DNA of 64,000 bases from JAAYYY01 sp964579295 (lineage in GTDB: Bacteria; Chloroflexota; Anaerolineae; Promineifilales; Promineifilaceae): assembly GCA_964579295.1 (NCBI GenBank), contig CAZOGK010000014.1, positions 16,954-80,953 on the forward strand, read 5' to 3'. How positions within the stretch are numbered: position 1 is the first letter of the stretch; each line of letters opens with the position of its first letter. A program made the position numbers and the translations under genes. Below are positions 24,148-32,615 of this stretch, piece after piece. The notes beneath the pieces are model-generated. The model made no database searches, had not been told where the DNA came from, and saw only the letters and a list, made by a program, of their open reading frames with translations.

Positions 24148-25542
24148 ATGAGCAAACAAAAGCGGAAGCGGCAGTTTTACATGCTGAGTCTCGGCTGCAG
24201 CAAGAATACCGTAGACTCGGAAAGCATGGCGACGCTGCTCAACCGCGCCGGCTATAACGGCGCCGCGAACCCGGACGACGCCGGCGTGCTCGTGGTCAAC
24301 ACCTGCGGCTTCATTCAAACGGCCAAAGAAGAATCGCTGGCGGCGCTGCGCGAGCTAGCAGAAGGCAAGAAGCAGGACCAGCTACTGATTGCCGCCGGTT
24401 GCCTCTCACAGCGCTACGGTCCGCTGCTCCTGCAAGAGGTGCCGCAGATTGACGGCGTAATCGGCACCCGGCGTTGGATGGACATCGTGCCTTTCATCCA
24501 CCAGCTGCGGCGCCGTAAGCATCCGGAGCCGATGTATCATTTGCCCGGCGACGCCGCGACGGTCGGCCGTGACGAGCGCAATGTGTTGCGGGTCGCCCAG
24601 CATGGCGCCAGCGCTTACCTCAAGATAGCCGATGGCTGCCGCCGCCCCTGCGCCTTTTGTACGATTCCCGAGATTAAAGGCACGCTCGTCAGCCGCCCGC
24701 TGCAGAGTATTGTCAACGAAGCCGTACAGCTGCAGGAGGCCGGCGTGCGCGAGCTGATTATCATCAGCCAGGACTCGACTGATTATGGGCATGACCTGGG
24801 CCTGAAGAACGGCCTGAGCCAGCTTCTGGAGAGCATCGTCGCCGCGGCGCCCGCTATCGACTGGCTGCGCATCATGTATGCCTATCCTGGCTACGTAACG
24901 GACGAGCTGATTGAGACAATGGCCCGCCACCGGCAGATTCTACCTTATCTGGACATCCCCCTGCAGCATGCGCATCGCGAGACCCTGAAGCGCATGCGGC
25001 GCCCGGCAAACGTGGAGTGGGTCCACAACACGGTCGCCAAGCTGCGCGCCGCCATGCCCGATCTCGCCATCCGCACCACATTTATCGTCGGCTATCCCGG
25101 CGAGACTGACGAAGAGTTCGCCGCGCTGCTCGACTTCATGCGTGTGATGCGTTTTGATCGCGTCGGCGCCTTCACCTACTCCTTTGAAGCCTCGACGCCC
25201 TCGGCGACAGTCTCCTGGCAGGTTCCCGATGACGTTAAGCTGGCGCGCCAGGAAGAGCTGATGCTGCTGCAGCAGCGTATCTCGCTGGCCAAGAATCAGG
25301 AACAGGTGGGCCGTACTCTAGACGTCCTGATCGAAGGACAGGATACGGACAAAGGGGTCAGCATCGGGCGCTCCTACCGTGACGCCCCCGAGATTGACGG
25401 CTACGTCCTCGTCGATGGCGCGCTGCCCGTGGGTGAAATCGTCCCGGTAACTATCGACGGCGCGACGACCTACGACCTGACCGGCCATCCCGCCGGCTAT
25501 GAATCCGGCAACCGTATTATTCTCAACCTGGAGACAGCCTGA
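24148..25542 (+). CDS. rimO: Ribosomal protein S12 methylthiotransferase RimO
   Basis: A 464-residue radical-SAM methylthiotransferase. The N-terminal UPF0004 domain has Cys17 (SLGCSKNTVDSE), Cys53 (VVNTCGF) and Cys85 (AAGCLSQR). The radical-SAM Cys motif C164-x3-C168-x2-C171 lies in ADGCRRPCAFCTIPEIKG, and a TRAM-like end follows. GCSKNTVDSE and the IKG after the SAM cysteines favour RimO over MiaB. It methylthiolates an Asp of ribosomal protein S12. The frame is open upstream, but ATG 24148 follows the rodZ stop by four bases and gives the family start. It belongs to an operon rodZ-rimO-tlpA-lgt-like. Confidence 0.93.
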   Translation: MSKQKRKRQFYMLSLGCSKNTVDSESMATLLNRAGYNGAANPDDAGVLVVNTCGFIQTAKEESLAALRELAEGKKQDQLLIAAGCLSQRYGPLLLQEVPQIDGVIGTRRWMDIVPFIHQLRRRKHPEPMYHLPGDAATVGRDERNVLRVAQHGASAYLKIADGCRRPCAFCTIPEIKGTLVSRPLQSIVNEAVQLQEAGVRELIIISQDSTDYGHDLGLKNGLSQLLESIVAAAPAIDWLRIMYAYPGYVTDELIETMARHRQILPYLDIPLQHAHRETLKRMRRPANVEWVHNTVAKLRAAMPDLAIRTTFIVGYPGETDEEFAALLDFMRVMRFDRVGAFTYSFEASTPSATVSWQVPDDVKLARQEELMLLQQRISLAKNQEQVGRTLDVLIEGQDTDKGVSIGRSYRDAPEIDGYVLVDGALPVGEIVPVTIDGATTYDLTGHPAGYESGNRIILNLETA

Positions 25543-25555
25543 GGCGCCCACTGCT

Positions 25556-26140
25556 ATGACAGGAACCAGCACCGTCGAAGCTTCCGCCGCCCAACTGGCT
25601 CCATCACGCTTTACGTGGACGCTTTTGCTGATTGGCGCCTTCTTCCTCGGCAGCGCCTGGATTCTCTATTCGCGCCAGGACAGTAGCTCCCTGGCAAGGG
25701 AAGGCCTGACCGAGGCGCCAACGGCCGGCTATCTGGCGCCCGACTTTACCCTGGAAACGCTGGACGGAGAGAGCTTTACCCTCAGCGACCTGCGCGGCCG
25801 GCCGGCTGTGGTCAACTTCTGGGCCACCTGGTGCCCGCCGTGCCGCGCCGAAATCCCCCATTTCCAGCAGGCCAGTCGCGCCTACAACGGCCAGGTGGCG
25901 ATCATTGGCGTGGACGATGGTGAGCCGCGCGACCGGGTGGCCCCATTCGCGCGGGACATGGGCATGACCTATCCGGTGCCGCTCGACTCTTTGAGCGAAG
26001 TCTCGCGCCGCTACCGCGTCAGCTCGCTGCCGACGACCTTCTTCATCGACGCCGACGGGGTGATTGCTAACGTACACATTGGCATCATCAACCAGGCCGT
26101 CCTCGAAGAGAAGATTGAAGCCCTGATCCGGGGCTCCTGA
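25556..26140 (+). CDS. TlpA/ResA-like membrane-anchored thioredoxin
   Basis: A 194-residue protein with an N-terminal anchor helix (21-38, TWTLLLIGAFFLGSAWIL) and a thioredoxin-fold domain of the TlpA/AhpC class: YLAPDFTLETLDGESFTLSD, active site WATWCPPCR with C93 and C96, and the cis-proline loop SSLPTTFFID. It should act outside the cytoplasmic membrane as a thiol reductant, for example for cytochrome maturation. No ccm/ccs gene is near. It lies 13 bases after rimO and five bases before the Lgt-like gene, hinting at a shared envelope task. Confidence 0.9.
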   Translation: MTGTSTVEASAAQLAPSRFTWTLLLIGAFFLGSAWILYSRQDSSSLAREGLTEAPTAGYLAPDFTLETLDGESFTLSDLRGRPAVVNFWATWCPPCRAEIPHFQQASRAYNGQVAIIGVDDGEPRDRVAPFARDMGMTYPVPLDSLSEVSRRYRVSSLPTTFFIDADGVIANVHIGIINQAVLEEKIEALIRGS

Positions 26141-26145
26141 GCCCC

Positions 26146-26898
26146 ATGCTGCCGGCGCTTGATCTCGGTCCGGTGAGCCTGCCCACAGCCGGGCTGGTCT
26201 ACATCCTCGGAGCCTGGCTGGCGCTCAGCGCCGTAGAAAGAGCTACGGCGCGCCTGGGTGGGGATGTTGCGCATACCTACCAGCTGGCTGTCGCGGCACT
26301 CGCCTCCGGCGTCGTCGCCGCCCGCCTCATCTTTGTCGCCCAGCGCTGGGATGCCTACCGCCAGAACCTGCTGGGCATCGTCTGGCCTCTGACCAGCGGC
26401 TACAACGTCCCAGCTGGTCTGTTGGTAGGGATAGCCGTCGCCGTCTTTCTGGCGCGGGCCAGGCGCCTGCCGGGATGGCGCACCCTCGATGCCCTGGCGC
26501 CGGGGCTCCTGGCGGCGCTTCTGGCCCACAGTCTGGCCGATTTTCTTGCCGGGCCGGGTTTTGGCGTGCAGACCGATCTCTTCTGGGGCATTGACCTCTT
26601 CGGCGTGCGCCGCCACCCGGTGCAGCTCTACGAGATCGCCACGGCGCTTCTTGCCCTCCTCGCCTGGCAGCGGGCGGCGCGCGCCGGCGCGGAGCCGGGC
26701 CAGCCCTTCCTGCTGGCGACCGCTGTCTATAGCGCGGGACGGCTGTTCGGCGACGCCTTCCGCGCCAACGCTCCGCTCACTGCCTCTGGCCTGCACGTTG
26801 TCCAGCTCATCACCTTCGCCCTGCTGCTGACGAGCCTCTGGCTCCTGCCGCGCCGCCAGCCAGAAGCGGGCGGCGAGGCGGCTGAGCCGGCGCCCTAG
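26146..26898 (+). CDS. Divergent Lgt-like membrane protein
   Basis: A 250-residue polytopic protein with about seven hydrophobic segments. It keeps Lgt landmarks near the end: RHPVQLYEIATALLALLAW (156-174, cf. RHPxQLYE) and the AVYSAGRLFGDAFR region (cf. YxxxRFxxEFxR). The Lgt signature GRxGNFxNxE is missing; the equivalent position reads AHSLADFLAGPGFG (127-140). The genome has a second homologue with the full signature at 39168-40331. This copy is therefore probably not a standard prolipoprotein diacylglyceryl transferase. Its ATG follows the tlpA-like stop by five bases. Confidence 0.75.
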   Translation: MLPALDLGPVSLPTAGLVYILGAWLALSAVERATARLGGDVAHTYQLAVAALASGVVAARLIFVAQRWDAYRQNLLGIVWPLTSGYNVPAGLLVGIAVAVFLARARRLPGWRTLDALAPGLLAALLAHSLADFLAGPGFGVQTDLFWGIDLFGVRRHPVQLYEIATALLALLAWQRAARAGAEPGQPFLLATAVYSAGRLFGDAFRANAPLTASGLHVVQLITFALLLTSLWLLPRRQPEAGGEAAEPAP

Positions 26899-26948
26899 CA
26901 CCGGCGGGCCGCCTACCTGCTGCGCTGGCGCGCCGCGTTTCACTCCTC

Positions 26949-26977
26949 TTGCAATCGCATCCTGTTAGGGTTAATAT
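26949..26977 (+). promoter_or_regulatory. Candidate promoter of the EVE-like/metG pair
   Basis: TTGCAA (26949-26954, four of six bases), 17 bases, then TAATAT (26972-26977, four of six), with the ATG 36 bases further on. The match is moderate, but the placement fits the start of a new two-gene unit. Confidence 0.4.
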
Positions 26978-27012
26978 GCTAGCCGCTAACTTCAGGGGCA
27001 AGAGAGGCGAAG

Positions 27013-27702
27013 ATGTTTGAAGTCAATGGAACCTACGCAAATCGAAAGGGCTCCTATACCGTGCTCGCCGTCGATGGGCCGAGGATGACCGTTCGCTACG
27101 AGGATGGCAGCACGGCCGAGCTGAACATGGCTATTCAGGCTCGCATCTGGGAGAACATCCAGAGCGAGATGGAGGCACGGCGCGCCAGCCGCGCCGCCCG
27201 CGCGCGCCGCGAAGAAAATGGGACCGCCCACTACATCAAGTCACTCAGCATGGAAGTCGAAGAGGATCTGACGCTCCCCGGCTGGCGCGAGCGGGTAACG
27301 GTGGTGGAAGAGTCTGGGCCCGTGCTGCGGCCGGGTGACCGCATCATCTACTATGCCGCCGAAGACCGCGTCTTCTTCGCCGTGGCGACAGTCACCGGCG
27401 AAGCGCTGGATGCGGTACCCAAAGGCTTCTTTTACTCCGAGGACGAAGCGCGCACGATGCGCTTCTATCCCATTGACCTCGACGAGCACGCCTACGACAT
27501 CCACAACGCCGTGAAGCTGGATGCCGTCGATCTGGAGAGCGAGCCGCAATTCCGCACGCTGCTGCAGAAACCGGGTATCTACATCAAAGTGAGCGAGGAT
27601 GACTTTGAGCTGCTGGCAGAGCTGCTCACCGAGGTGACCGAGGAAGAGACGACCGACTACGACGACGAGGAAGAAGAGGAAGAAGAGGACTTCGACGAAT
27701 AA
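27013..27702 (+). CDS. Conserved hypothetical protein with EVE/PUA-like segment and poly-acidic tail
   Basis: A 229-residue soluble protein. The N terminus reads as a small beta domain (FEVNGTYANRKGSYTVLAVD, TVRYEDGSTAEL), followed by a basic helix (EMEARRASRAARARREENG). The middle resembles the EVE/PUA-like fold: GPVLRPGDRIIYYAAEDRVF, FAVATVTGEALDAVPKGFFY, and a Leu-rich end. The last 25 residues are almost all Asp/Glu (YDDEEEEEEEDFDE). EVE-type domains bind modified nucleotides, but that assignment is tentative here. It lies one base before metG, so it shares that transcript and may serve RNA metabolism. Confidence 0.6.
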   Translation: MFEVNGTYANRKGSYTVLAVDGPRMTVRYEDGSTAELNMAIQARIWENIQSEMEARRASRAARARREENGTAHYIKSLSMEVEEDLTLPGWRERVTVVEESGPVLRPGDRIIYYAAEDRVFFAVATVTGEALDAVPKGFFYSEDEARTMRFYPIDLDEHAYDIHNAVKLDAVDLESEPQFRTLLQKPGIYIKVSEDDFELLAELLTEVTEEETTDYDDEEEEEEEDFDE

Positions 27703-27703
27703 G

Positions 27704-29497
27704 ATGACGAATCGCGAGCACATCCTGGTTTGCGTTGCCTGGCCCTATGCCAGCGCCGACATCCATCAGGGAAACGTCACTGGCTCCTATTTGCCGGCCG
27801 ATATCTTCGCGCGCTACCACCGGCTGCGCGGCGCCAACGTTCTCATGGTCTCCGGCAGCGACAGCCACGGCACGCCGGTCACGGTGCGCGCGGACGCCGA
27901 GGGCCGCACTCCCGAAGAGGTGTTTATCCATTACCATAATCGCTTCCTGGAGCTATTCCAGAAGCTCGGCCTCAGCTACGATCTGTTCACGCACACAGAT
28001 ACGGCCAATCATCACCGGGTCGCGCAAGATATCTTCCTCGCCCTGCTCAACAACGGCTACCTCTACCGCCAGTTCACGCCACAGATGTATTCGCCGGCGG
28101 CGGATCGTTTCCTGCCCGATCGCTACGTAGAGGGCACCTGCCCCAACTGCGGCTATACACGGGCGCGCGGCGACCAATGTGACAACTGCAACACGCTCTT
28201 CGAGAGCGCCAGCGAGCTGATTAACCCGCGCAGCCAGCTGGACGATAGCGCCCTGGAGCTGCGCGATACCGAACATTTCTTTCTCGACCTACCCAAACTC
28301 GCGGAAGATGGTCTGGCCGACTGGATTCAGGCCGATAAGGAGCATTGGCGGCCCCAGGTCATCAACTTCGCCCGCAATCTCATTCTCAATGAGGGTCTGC
28401 GCGGGCGGGCCGTGACCCGCGATTTGGCGTGGGGCATTCCCGTCCCTGTCCCCGGCTTTGAGCACAAAGTGCTCTACGTCTGGTTCGAGGCTGTCATCGG
28501 CTACCTCTCTGCCGCCATCGAGTGGGCGCACCACAACGGCACGCCAGAAGCCTGGAAGGATTGGTGGTATGGCGACGACGCGCGCACGCTCTACTTCATC
28601 GGCAAGGACAATATTCCTTTCCACTCTGTCATCTGGCCGGCGCAGCTTCTCGGCGTGCGCCGCCTCTACGAGAGCGACGAGAACAAGCAGCTCAATCTGC
28701 CCTACGACGTGCCGGCCAACGAGTTCATGAACATGGAAGGGCGCAAGATTAGCGGCAGCCACAACTGGGGCGTCTGGATGCTCGACGCCCTGGAACGGCA
28801 CGACCCCGACCCGCTGCGCTACTATTTGACTGTGGCGATGCCGGAGACCCGCGACAGCGATTGGAGCTGGCAGAGCTACGTAGAACGTAACAACAATGAG
28901 CTGGTCGCCAACTGGGGCAACCTGGTCAACCGCGTGCTGAACATGACCAACCGCTATTTCGATGGCATTGTGCCCGAACCGGCCGTACTCGGGGAGCGGG
29001 ATCGGGCGCTGCTGGCCGCCATCGACGAAGGCTTCACACAGGTCGGCGCGCTTTACAATGCCGCCCGATTCCGGGCCGCCGCCCAGGAGGTGATGGCCCT
29101 CTCCGCCCGTGTCAACCAGTATCTAGAGGAGACGAGCCCCTGGAAGACGGCCAAGATTGACCAGGAAGCGACAGCCTGCTCGCTCTATACGGCTCTGCAG
29201 GCAATCAACGGCCTTAAGGTTCTCTTCGCGCCCATCCTACCGTTTACCAGCCAGCGGCTGCACGAGCTGCTGGGGGCCGAGGGGCAGCTCTTTGGCAACC
29301 AGATCGTGCGGGAGTTCGACGACAACGGCCGGGTCCACCGCGCGCTCGTCTATGACGGCAGCCCGGCCGCCTGCGAATGGCTGCGCGCCGAGATTCCGCC
29401 CGGGCGCGAGCTACCCCAGCCAGAAGCGCTGTTCCGTAAGCTGGAAGAGAGCGTAGCGGACGAAGAGATGGAGCGGCTGCTCCGGCCGGCAGGCTGA
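27704..29497 (+). CDS. metG: Methionyl-tRNA synthetase with KISGS signature variant
   Basis: A 597-residue class I synthetase. The Rossmann domain carries AWPYASADIHQGN (12-24), where HQGN stands for the HIGH motif. A zinc knuckle (C146, C149, C159, C162) lies in the connective insert, and the AFxPIxP-like anticodon region (VLFAPILPFTSQRLHELLG) is near the end. The second signature, normally KMSKS, reads KISGS at 348-352 (MEGRKISGSHNWG). There is no C-terminal tRNA-binding EMAP domain. The family call is safe; MetRS is favoured over LeuRS/ValRS by WPYASADIHQGN, the single zinc knuckle and the length. It follows the EVE-like gene by one base and is convergent with the P450 gene. Confidence 0.9.
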   Translation: MTNREHILVCVAWPYASADIHQGNVTGSYLPADIFARYHRLRGANVLMVSGSDSHGTPVTVRADAEGRTPEEVFIHYHNRFLELFQKLGLSYDLFTHTDTANHHRVAQDIFLALLNNGYLYRQFTPQMYSPAADRFLPDRYVEGTCPNCGYTRARGDQCDNCNTLFESASELINPRSQLDDSALELRDTEHFFLDLPKLAEDGLADWIQADKEHWRPQVINFARNLILNEGLRGRAVTRDLAWGIPVPVPGFEHKVLYVWFEAVIGYLSAAIEWAHHNGTPEAWKDWWYGDDARTLYFIGKDNIPFHSVIWPAQLLGVRRLYESDENKQLNLPYDVPANEFMNMEGRKISGSHNWGVWMLDALERHDPDPLRYYLTVAMPETRDSDWSWQSYVERNNNELVANWGNLVNRVLNMTNRYFDGIVPEPAVLGERDRALLAAIDEGFTQVGALYNAARFRAAAQEVMALSARVNQYLEETSPWKTAKIDQEATACSLYTALQAINGLKVLFAPILPFTSQRLHELLGAEGQLFGNQIVREFDDNGRVHRALVYDGSPAACEWLRAEIPPGRELPQPEALFRKLEESVADEEMERLLRPAG

Positions 29498-29522
29498 ATG
29501 CGGCTTCTGCCGACCGGTTCAC

Positions 29523-30890
29523 CTAGCCGCGCTGGTGCAGCGTCATCATCACCGACGGGCGCGGCCGCAGGGTTGCCACCGGCTGTTCCTCGACCACCGC
29601 ATCCGGCGCCAGGCGCAGCTCAAAGCGGCGGGCAATCATCGCCATGATCAGGGTCGCCTCTACCAGGGCAAAGTCGCGGCCAATGCAGAGGCGCGGGCCG
29701 CCGCCAAACGGAAAATAGGCAAAGCGGTGGCGCGACTGTTTGCCTTCTGGCGTGAAGCGGCCGGGATCAAAGCGGTAAGGCTGGTCCCAGAACTCCGGGT
29801 CGCGGTGGGTGACGTAGGGGCTGATCAGCAGCATAGAGCCGGCCGGGATGTGGTAGCCATACACTTCGTCGTCCTCTTTAGCGCGGCGGGCGAACATCCA
29901 GGCCGGTGGGAAGAGCCGCAGCGCTTCGTCGATAATCTGCCGCGTCAACACCAGCTGGGGGACATCGGCTGCAGTCGCCCGGCGGTCGCCTAGCACCGCG
30001 TCCGCCTCTGCCTGCAGCTCGGCGGCAATGTCCGGGCGGCGCGCCAGCACGTACCAGGCCCACGATAAGGTGGACGCCGTCGTTTCGTGGCCGGCAAAGA
30101 AGATGGTGATCACCTCGTCACGCACCTGCTTATCGCTCATGCGCTCGCCCGTATCGGCATCCTGCACCTGCAGCAGCATCGTCAACAGGTCGTCGGGCGC
30201 CGCATCTGGCAGCGCGTTGAGCAGCCGGCGCCGCTCCTCAATCAGGCCATACATCACCTCGTCGAGCGTGCGCAGCGCGCGCCGGAAGCGAATGTTGGTC
30301 GGCGTCGGCAGATATTCCAGATAGGGAATGGGCAAGAACATGCTCTGGTTCATGTATTCCAGGCCAACGTCAAAGGCTTCCATCAACGTTTCCGTCTGCT
30401 CGCCTACGTCTGTGCTGAACATCGTCCGGGCGATAATATCCTGGGTCACGCGGGTCATCTGGTCGGCAATATCCAACGTCTCATTACCCACCCCGGCCCA
30501 CTGCGCCAGCAGCCTCTCTGTCGCGGCGATCATGGTATCGGCAAAGCCGGCGACGCGCTCGCGGTGGAACATGGGCTGGATCAGCCGGCGCTGCCGCAGC
30601 CAGAAATCGCCTTCGCTCGTAACCAGGCCATTGCCGATCAGCGGCTCAACCGGCTCGTAGCCCTTCTCGTAGTTTTGCCAGTTCTGCTGCAGCACGTGCT
30701 GCACCGCCTCCGGGTGAGCGACCAGGAACGACCGCTCCGGGCCCAGCTCAAGCTGGACGACCGGCCCATAGCGCTGGGCAATATCGACGAAGGTCTGCAG
30801 GGGATTACGGCGCAGCTGGGGAATAATGCCAACCAGGGGGTAGCCGCTCGGACCGGGCGGCTGGCGGCGTTCAATGATCATCTCGGCCAT
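29523..30890 (-). CDS. Cytochrome P450
   Basis: A 455-residue P450 with all signatures: I-helix AGHETTAS (266-273), the ExxR motif EALR (322-325), the PERF-like RFDPGRFTPE, and the heme loop FPFGGGPRLCIGRDFA with thiolate ligand Cys402. No membrane anchor is present, as in soluble bacterial P450s. The overall pattern (PPGPSGYPLVG start, W..QRRLIQPMFH) is like the CYP110/CYP102-heme/CYP4-type group that hydroxylates fatty acids or terpenoids; the substrate is not determined. An AAGGAGAAGAG site precedes the ATG. No ferredoxin or reductase gene is adjacent, so redox partners are encoded elsewhere. Confidence 0.95.
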   Translation of the reverse strand: MAEMIIERRQPPGPSGYPLVGIIPQLRRNPLQTFVDIAQRYGPVVQLELGPERSFLVAHPEAVQHVLQQNWQNYEKGYEPVEPLIGNGLVTSEGDFWLRQRRLIQPMFHRERVAGFADTMIAATERLLAQWAGVGNETLDIADQMTRVTQDIIARTMFSTDVGEQTETLMEAFDVGLEYMNQSMFLPIPYLEYLPTPTNIRFRRALRTLDEVMYGLIEERRRLLNALPDAAPDDLLTMLLQVQDADTGERMSDKQVRDEVITIFFAGHETTASTLSWAWYVLARRPDIAAELQAEADAVLGDRRATAADVPQLVLTRQIIDEALRLFPPAWMFARRAKEDDEVYGYHIPAGSMLLISPYVTHRDPEFWDQPYRFDPGRFTPEGKQSRHRFAYFPFGGGPRLCIGRDFALVEATLIMAMIARRFELRLAPDAVVEEQPVATLRPRPSVMMTLHQRG

Positions 30891-31035
30891 CTCTTCTCCT
30901 TATTGTGTGGCACGGTGTTACGGCCGTCTGAATAGATGCTTCGATTATGCCACGGTTGCGGCAATTTGACGCGCGACAGGGGCGCTCTACCCGGCTGCGT
31001 TAGCCTGCTGCTCACTTTCGGCTATCATCGCGGAG

Positions 31036-32331
31036 ATGCGAACCTACTCGTTGCTGCTCTTGCTGCTGCTTGCCTTCTTGCTCATCGGCGCCATGTATGC
31101 CCTGCGTATTCCACCCTGGCAGGCCCCGGACGAGCCCGCCCACTACAACTACATCCGGCAGGTGGCAGAAGGTCGCCTGCCGATCATCGAAGAGGATGAC
31201 TATGATGAGGCCTACCGCCGCCGCATCGTCGGCGAAGGCTTTCCGGCGGACCTCTCCATCGAGCCGCTTACCTACGAAGACTGGCAGCCCCCGCTCTATT
31301 ATCTGCTGCTGGCGCCCATCTATCGCCTTTCCGGCGGCTCGCTGCTAGCCCTGAGGCTGGCCTCGCTGCTCTTTGGCGTCGCCATCATCTGGTTGACCTA
31401 CCATGCCGGCAGTGAGCTCTGGCCCCGGCAGGAATGGCTGGCGCTCACGGCGACTGCCTTCGTCGCTTTTCTCCCCCAACACGTGGCCGGCCTTGCTACA
31501 CTAAACAACGACAGCCTGGCGAACCTGTTCATCGCCGCCATCCTCTGGCTGTTGCTGCGCGGCGTTGCCCGCCCGGCCCGCGCCGCATCGCAGTGGGCGC
31601 TGATCGGCGCGCTGCTTGGCGTGGGTTTCCTGACCAAAGCCACCGTCTACATCATGGTCCCGGTAGTGGCCCTGGCGCTGTGGCGGCGCTACCGGACCGA
31701 GCGCCGGGCGCTCTGGCGCGCCACAGTCAAGGTAACACTGCCCGCCCTGCTGCTGGGCCTGCTCTGGTGGGTGCGCAACCTCACGGTCTATGGCGGCCTC
31801 GACATCCTGGGCAAGGCCGCACATGACCGCGTCGTCGTCGGCCAGCTACGCACGGCCGATTGGATAGCCGAGCAGGGTCTCGCCCCGGCGCTGCGTCAGT
31901 TCGCCGTGACCACCTTCCAGAGCTTTTGGGGCCAGTTCGGTTGGATGGGTGTGGTCATGGATCGCTGGGTCTACGCCGCACTGGCGCTCTTTTCGCTCCT
32001 CGTCCTTGCCGGCCTGGCGCTTGCCTGGTTGCGCCGGCGCGGCAACGAGACCAGTCGCCAGCAAGCGGTCCTGCTCATCGCTGCCGTGCTGGCGACGCTG
32101 GCCGTTTTCCTCGGCTACAATCTCACCTTCCTTCAGGCACAAGGGCGCTATCTCTTCCCCGCCCTCATCCCTATCGCCAGCGGCGTGGTCGCCGCTCTGG
32201 CCGCCTGGACCCGGCTCATCGTCGATGGGCGGAGCTGGGTCTACTGGCTGCTGCCGGCCGGGCTGGCGCTGGCCCTGCTGGGCCTGGATTTGTTAGCGCT
32301 GGTACGCTACATTGTGCCGCAGCTTACCTAG
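31036..32331 (+). CDS. Polytopic glycosyltransferase-like protein (DUF2142/ArnT-type)
   Basis: A 431-residue membrane protein with about 10-11 helices. The first extracytoplasmic loop holds the acidic motif PPWQAPDEPAHYNYIRQ, characteristic of DUF2142/GT-C-like transferases, in which the Asp-Glu pair is near the active site. A second loop motif EDWQPPLYYLLLAPI follows. Such enzymes transfer sugars from polyprenyl-phosphate carriers to outer substrates. A TATCAT box at 31023-31028 ends seven bases before the ATG, so the transcript may be leaderless. It precedes a small conserved gene and the convergent GT2 genes, suggesting a glycan-related locus. Confidence 0.75.
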   Translation: MRTYSLLLLLLLAFLLIGAMYALRIPPWQAPDEPAHYNYIRQVAEGRLPIIEEDDYDEAYRRRIVGEGFPADLSIEPLTYEDWQPPLYYLLLAPIYRLSGGSLLALRLASLLFGVAIIWLTYHAGSELWPRQEWLALTATAFVAFLPQHVAGLATLNNDSLANLFIAAILWLLLRGVARPARAASQWALIGALLGVGFLTKATVYIMVPVVALALWRRYRTERRALWRATVKVTLPALLLGLLWWVRNLTVYGGLDILGKAAHDRVVVGQLRTADWIAEQGLAPALRQFAVTTFQSFWGQFGWMGVVMDRWVYAALALFSLLVLAGLALAWLRRRGNETSRQQAVLLIAAVLATLAVFLGYNLTFLQAQGRYLFPALIPIASGVVAALAAWTRLIVDGRSWVYWLLPAGLALALLGLDLLALVRYIVPQLT

Positions 32332-32353
32332 CGTGCGGACGAGAGGAGAAGTG

Positions 32354-32584
32354 ATGGAGCCGGTTGGCGTTGAGTGCAGCTTTGAGCCTGATGGCCGTGT
32401 TCGGGTGCGCCGCATCCAGAGCGGCGGTCAATGGCTGCCCGTGGCCCAGGGGAGACAATGGCGTGACGAGGCCGGTCGCCACGTGCTGATCATGCTGCCA
32501 GACGAGCAAATCGAAGAGCTGATACTCCTGGCCGGGGAGCTGGCCTGGCGCTTGGCGCCGCGGCGCCGGAGCAGTGCAGTGTAG
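32354..32584 (+). CDS. Small hypothetical protein
   Basis: A 76-residue protein starting at ATG 32354, behind a GAGAGGAGAAGTG ribosome-binding site. The sequence is beta-strand-like and then helical: ECSFEPDGRVRVRRIQSGGQ, WLPVAQGRQWRDEAGRHVLI, then LPDEQIEELILLAGELAWRL. No cysteine pairs, signal or membrane helix are present. The family is not known to me. It is 22 bases downstream of the GT-C-like gene and probably co-transcribed with it. Similar small proteins that end with a charged helix often bind nucleic acid or a partner protein, but nothing here proves that. Confidence 0.6.
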   Translation: MEPVGVECSFEPDGRVRVRRIQSGGQWLPVAQGRQWRDEAGRHVLIMLPDEQIEELILLAGELAWRLAPRRRSSAV

Positions 32585-32615
32585 CGGAGGCGAGGGGAGT
32601 GGCCCCGGGGAAACG

